NCBI RefSeq assembly: GCF_000485595.1 | Contig: NW_014577830.1 | Location: 79,853-121,886, forward strand | DNA length: 42,034 nt | Direction of reading: 5' to 3' | Source of the DNA: Priapulus caudatus | Lineage: Eukaryota > Priapulida > Priapulimorpha > Priapulimorphida > Priapulidae | Shown: one piece after another, positions 39,161-42,034 of the stretch | How positions within the stretch are numbered: position 1 is the stretch's first letter | Layout of the letters: every line of letters starts with the position of its first letter | Made by a program: the position numbers and the translations under genes | The notes under the pieces: generated by a model | The model's input: the letters and a program-made list of their open reading frames with translations, nothing else | Database searches by the model: none | Told to the model about the DNA's origin: nothing

Positions 39161-40089
39161 TGTAGTCAGGCGTCCACTCGTAGCTACGTTACAGGCGTGA
39201 GTCGTTAGCAACCACGAACAACTTCACTTATTGATTACGCCACCAGAGAAATAAAATTTTGACGCCAAACTGCGTTCACGCACCGGGCAACGGTTTAGTG
39301 GCGAACTGGAAGCGGAGGAGAACGGGGTAACCTTTCCAGCGCAGCGTATACATCATCATCATCGTCCACTCGCACACGGACAGACGAAGAGGTGGCGAGC
39401 TTCATTCAAACAATCGTCTGCGGGTTATATTAGGCCTGCTCACATTGAGTAAGAGAAATTACTATCCATGCTAGCTTTTCTGCTGCTTTGTCTTCCAGCA
39501 ACTAGCATCTCGCAGAAAAATTGCATATATACCTACTGTATTGCTACTTTCACAACATTTCTTCATAAAATCTAAACGAAATTTACGAAAGTAGCACCAC
39601 AGGATGTTTACAGTGTTTAGACATGCGGTACACAGCCGAGCAAACGTTGTGCTGCATTAACAGTTCTTTTCTGGGATAACACATGTTATACTTTATTGAT
39701 CGATGTTTACTCGGTACGAAATTGTGAAATTTGTTTAAATCACATGTTACCTACATTACATATGAATTCAGGAAACAAATATAGTGTTTTCGTTCCAGGA
39801 ACTATTTGCGCTAGCGTAGGGCTACTATTTAGCGTCCTCTGACACTTCGCTCAGCATAATTTATTTGTATTGGCAAGTATGCTCACAGTATGTGTATATA
39901 GGCTTTTTGTTGCGAGGTTTTATCCACTTTAATGGCCTGGTTACGTACAACACTGGTCGATGCATTCGAATCCTCGACGATCCATCGTTTAAAGCAGCGC
40001 CATGAATAATTGCTGTTGCTACAATGGCCGGCTTCGTTGTTAAGTTTAGTAAGTTAACCCCGTTCCCGTAGAGACAGTCGTGGAGACCG

Positions 40090-40545
40090 CGTGTGTGTGC
40101 GTGGCTGGGTAGTGTATACGTGTATGTATGTGTGTGTATACGTGTATGCATGTGTGTATACGTGTATGTATGTGTGTATACGTGGCTGTGTAGTGTATAC
40201 GTGTATGTATGTGTGTATACGTGGCGGTGTAGTGTATACGTGTATGTATGTGTGTATACGTGTATGTATGTGTATATACGTGGCTGTGTAGTGTATACGT
40301 AACGTGTATGTATGTATGTGTGTATACGTGGCTGTGTACTGTATGCGTGTATGTATGTGTGTGCACGTGGCTGTGTAGTGTATACGTGTATGTATGTGTG
40401 TATACGTGTATATATCTGTGTATACGTGGCTGTGTAGTGTATACGTGTATGTATGTGTGTATGCGTGGCTGTGTAGTGTGTACGTGTATGTATGTGTGTA
40501 TACGTGTATATATCTGTGTATATACGTGGCTGTGTAGTGTATACG
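40090..40545. repeat. TATACGTG minisatellite array 1
   Basis: Units of about 30-60 bp such as 'gtggctgtgtagtgtatacg' plus 'tgtatgtatgtgtgtatacg', repeated about ten times with variable numbers of the second part. The Tyr/His/Thr-rich or Cys/Val-rich frames are artefacts. Confidence 0.9.
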
Positions 40546-40727
40546 CACAGGCACTTGGAGCGTTTCAATAAAATATAATGCTAAATAAATATGAAATCGA
40601 TTTACTACCAAAGTCTTAATGTTCTATTACTCTCTTTCACCTATTATTGCCGACAATTCTGTAATTCAGTTCAAATGCTCACCTACAACAAACACTGGCT
40701 GCCGCCATTGCTGCCGCTGCACACTGA
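40546..40727. repeat. Dispersed repeat R1, copy 3
   Basis: 'gcacaggcacttggagcgtt' to 'ttattgccgac' matches 1733-1850 in the same orientation. It separates the two TATACGTG arrays, so it was inserted into the array or carried the array boundary with it. Confidence 0.7.
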
Positions 40728-40730
40728 CAC

Positions 40731-40775
<45 letters not shown>

Positions 40776-40784
40776 ATATATATA

Positions 40785-41012
40785 TACGTGTACGTATACG
40801 TGTACGTGTATGTATGTGTATATACGTGGCTGTGTAGTGTATACGTGCATGTATGTGTGTATACGTGCATGTATGTGTGTATACGTGTATGTATGTGTGT
40901 ACACGTGGCTGTGTAGTATATACGTGTATATGTATGTGTGTGTTTATGTGTGTATACGTGGCTGTGTAGTGTATACGTGCGTGTATGTGTGTATACGTGT
41001 TTGTATGTGTCA
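40785..41012. repeat. TATACGTG minisatellite array 2
   Basis: Same units as 40090-40545 ('gtggctgtgtagtgtatacg', 'tgcatgtatgtgtgtatacg'), preceded by a TA tract (40735-40785). Confidence 0.9.
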
Positions 41013-41025
41013 TCCTCCCAGTCTG

Positions 41026-41066
41026 AGAACCCCAGTCTGAATTTACCCTCCTATGGGCACCAGGGG
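41026..41066. repeat. First partial copy of the ~81-bp tandem repeat
   Basis: 'cagtctgaatttaccctcctatgggcacc' also found at 41808, 41890 and 41969. It is separated from the main array by the inserted element 41067-41768. Confidence 0.75.
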
Positions 41067-41768
41067 GCCGTTGTCAGAAACATCGTAAAGTTAATGCTAA
41101 AGTTAATGCTACGATAACACTTATACGACTAATGCTAATGTTGCGAGACTAGCGTTGACAGAAACATATCGCAGCTATTAGAAAAGTTACGATAACAGGA
41201 ACTTCATCACAAGGCTGCTGATTGGATGAGAATCGATTACAAAATTCAAATTCATACAAATTTATTGTACATCACAGTTATTTATGCATATTATGATGGC
41301 TAACCACATATAAATAATATTTGATGAAAAATGATGTGGTCATGAATTTATTCTGCACAACAAAACAAATTCTCACACTGTAACGCGAGACGCGAGAGTT
41401 GTGGCAAGCATGGTAATCATTTAAACAAGAGAACAAATGCCATACGCCACTTTGTAAATGTATTGTTTTGTTTTATTAGCGGTAGATAATTAATGATTTT
41501 GACGTGTTTTTCAAGAAAAACACACATTTTATTCATTAATTATTATAAAATATAATATCACTATAATTGTAATTCTTAGTCTAAATGTGTTATTTTCATC
41601 TTAATATTAAAGTTCGAGAGGGTCTTGGCTCTCGTAATGTTATGAGGATATTTGCGAGGATTTTTCGTTCTCGTAACATTACGATGTATCTGTCAACGGT
41701 TTACGAGTGGAAGTTAATGGTAAGACTAATGTTGCGACTAATTTTGTTTCTGTATGTTCGTGATGTAG
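41067..41768. mobile_element. DNA element (GTTGTCAGAAACATCGTAA family), copy 2
   Basis: 41071-41089 and 41682-41700 are 19-bp inverted repeats with two mismatches. It interrupts the tandem array whose unit appears on both sides. The stretch 41430-41620 matches 25310-25520, and 41068-41170 matches 7195-7300, so it is a repeated family, probably non-autonomous. A 70-codon frame at 41585-41797 crosses its end and is not supported. Confidence 0.6.
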
Positions 41769-42034
41769 TTTGCGCGAACAATTCCAGACCGGTCTGAGAT
41801 TACACCAGTCTGAATTTACCCGCCTATGGGCACCCGGGTTAAGATATAATTTGCGCGAACAATTTCAGACCGGTCTGAGATTACACCACGTCTGAATTTA
41901 CCCTCCTATGGGCACCCGGGTTAAGATATAATTTGCGCGAACAATTCCAGACCGCGTCTGAGATTACCCCAGTCTGAATTTACCCGCATGGGCACCGGTT
42001 AAGATATAATTTGCGCGAACAATTCCAGACCGCG
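41769..42034. repeat. ~81-bp tandem repeat running off the window end
   Basis: Units starting 'tttgcgcgaacaatt(c/t)cagacc' at 41770, 41850, 41932 and 42009. Each contains an inverted GACCGGTC or variant, 'gtctgaatttaccc' and 'gggcacccgggttaagatat'. The last copy is cut by the window end, so the array length is unknown. Confidence 0.85.

Larger units (their letters stand above)
38683..40089. other. Non-coding with microsatellites
   Basis: Besides the GC/GT and TA/GA tracts listed separately, a short CATCAT run near 39350 is seen. No gene or matching repeat was recognised. Confidence 0.4.

Noticed and set aside
39861-40611. Tyr/Thr/His-rich frames of 185-235 codons
   Set aside because: Antisense reading of the TATACGTG minisatellite.

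Overview
The window is nuclear DNA of an animal, most likely a marine invertebrate; I cannot fix the phylum. Supporting this are a GT-AG intron in the only convincing host gene, Ty3/gypsy LTR retrotransposons, many short inverted-repeat elements (MITE or foldback type), a tRNA-derived SINE head, short TTAGGG-type tracts, and very abundant micro- and minisatellites. There are no operons, bacterial signals or CRISPR arrays.

Layout. 1-600: AT-rich flank with a SINE-like tRNA head. 601-2749: copy A of a ~2.2 kb direct duplication whose partner, copy B, is 21297-23615. 4464-5893: a large foldback element with an ACGC-type microsatellite core. 6219-7143: a hairpin repeat, a GC-rich repeat and a possible first exon. 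7430-12642: a Ty3/gypsy element on the minus strand with both LTRs, PBS, PPT and a 5-bp target duplication (ATATT). Its gag-pol is broken and a 682-base N gap lies inside one LTR. 12863-13856: CA/CG-rich microsatellites with a repeated spacer. 14177-16874: small hairpin and inverted-repeat elements, one holding telomere-like repeats. 17676-21142: a plus-strand ankyrin-repeat gene whose second exon ends in an Elongin-BC box plus Cullin-2 box, as in FEM1/VHL-type ubiquitin ligase receptors. Part of its first exon is a 201-bp higher-order tandem repeat, and its 5' half is full of frameshifts.

24067-28766 holds a second gypsy element on the plus strand. Its integrase is split into three pieces by inserted DNA and carries several stops and frameshifts. 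29202-33458 holds a run of short DNA transposons (TA, TTA and probable hAT-type target duplications) and a tandem duplication that preserves the empty site of one insertion. 33921-36050 has tandem repeats, a palindromic NRF-1-like motif and an 820-bp polypyrimidine tract. 36051-37330 is one element nested in another. 37331-42034 is mostly non-coding, with a miRNA-like hairpin, one possible exon, Z-DNA-type repeats, two TATACGTG minisatellite arrays and a ~81-bp tandem repeat that runs off the window end.

The only probable functional gene is the ankyrin/VHL-box gene. Most other content is mobile-element debris. Two patches (about 11250-11901 and 17676-19006) show single-base indels that may be assembly error rather than biology; this matters for reading both the retrotransposon and the 5' half of the ankyrin gene.
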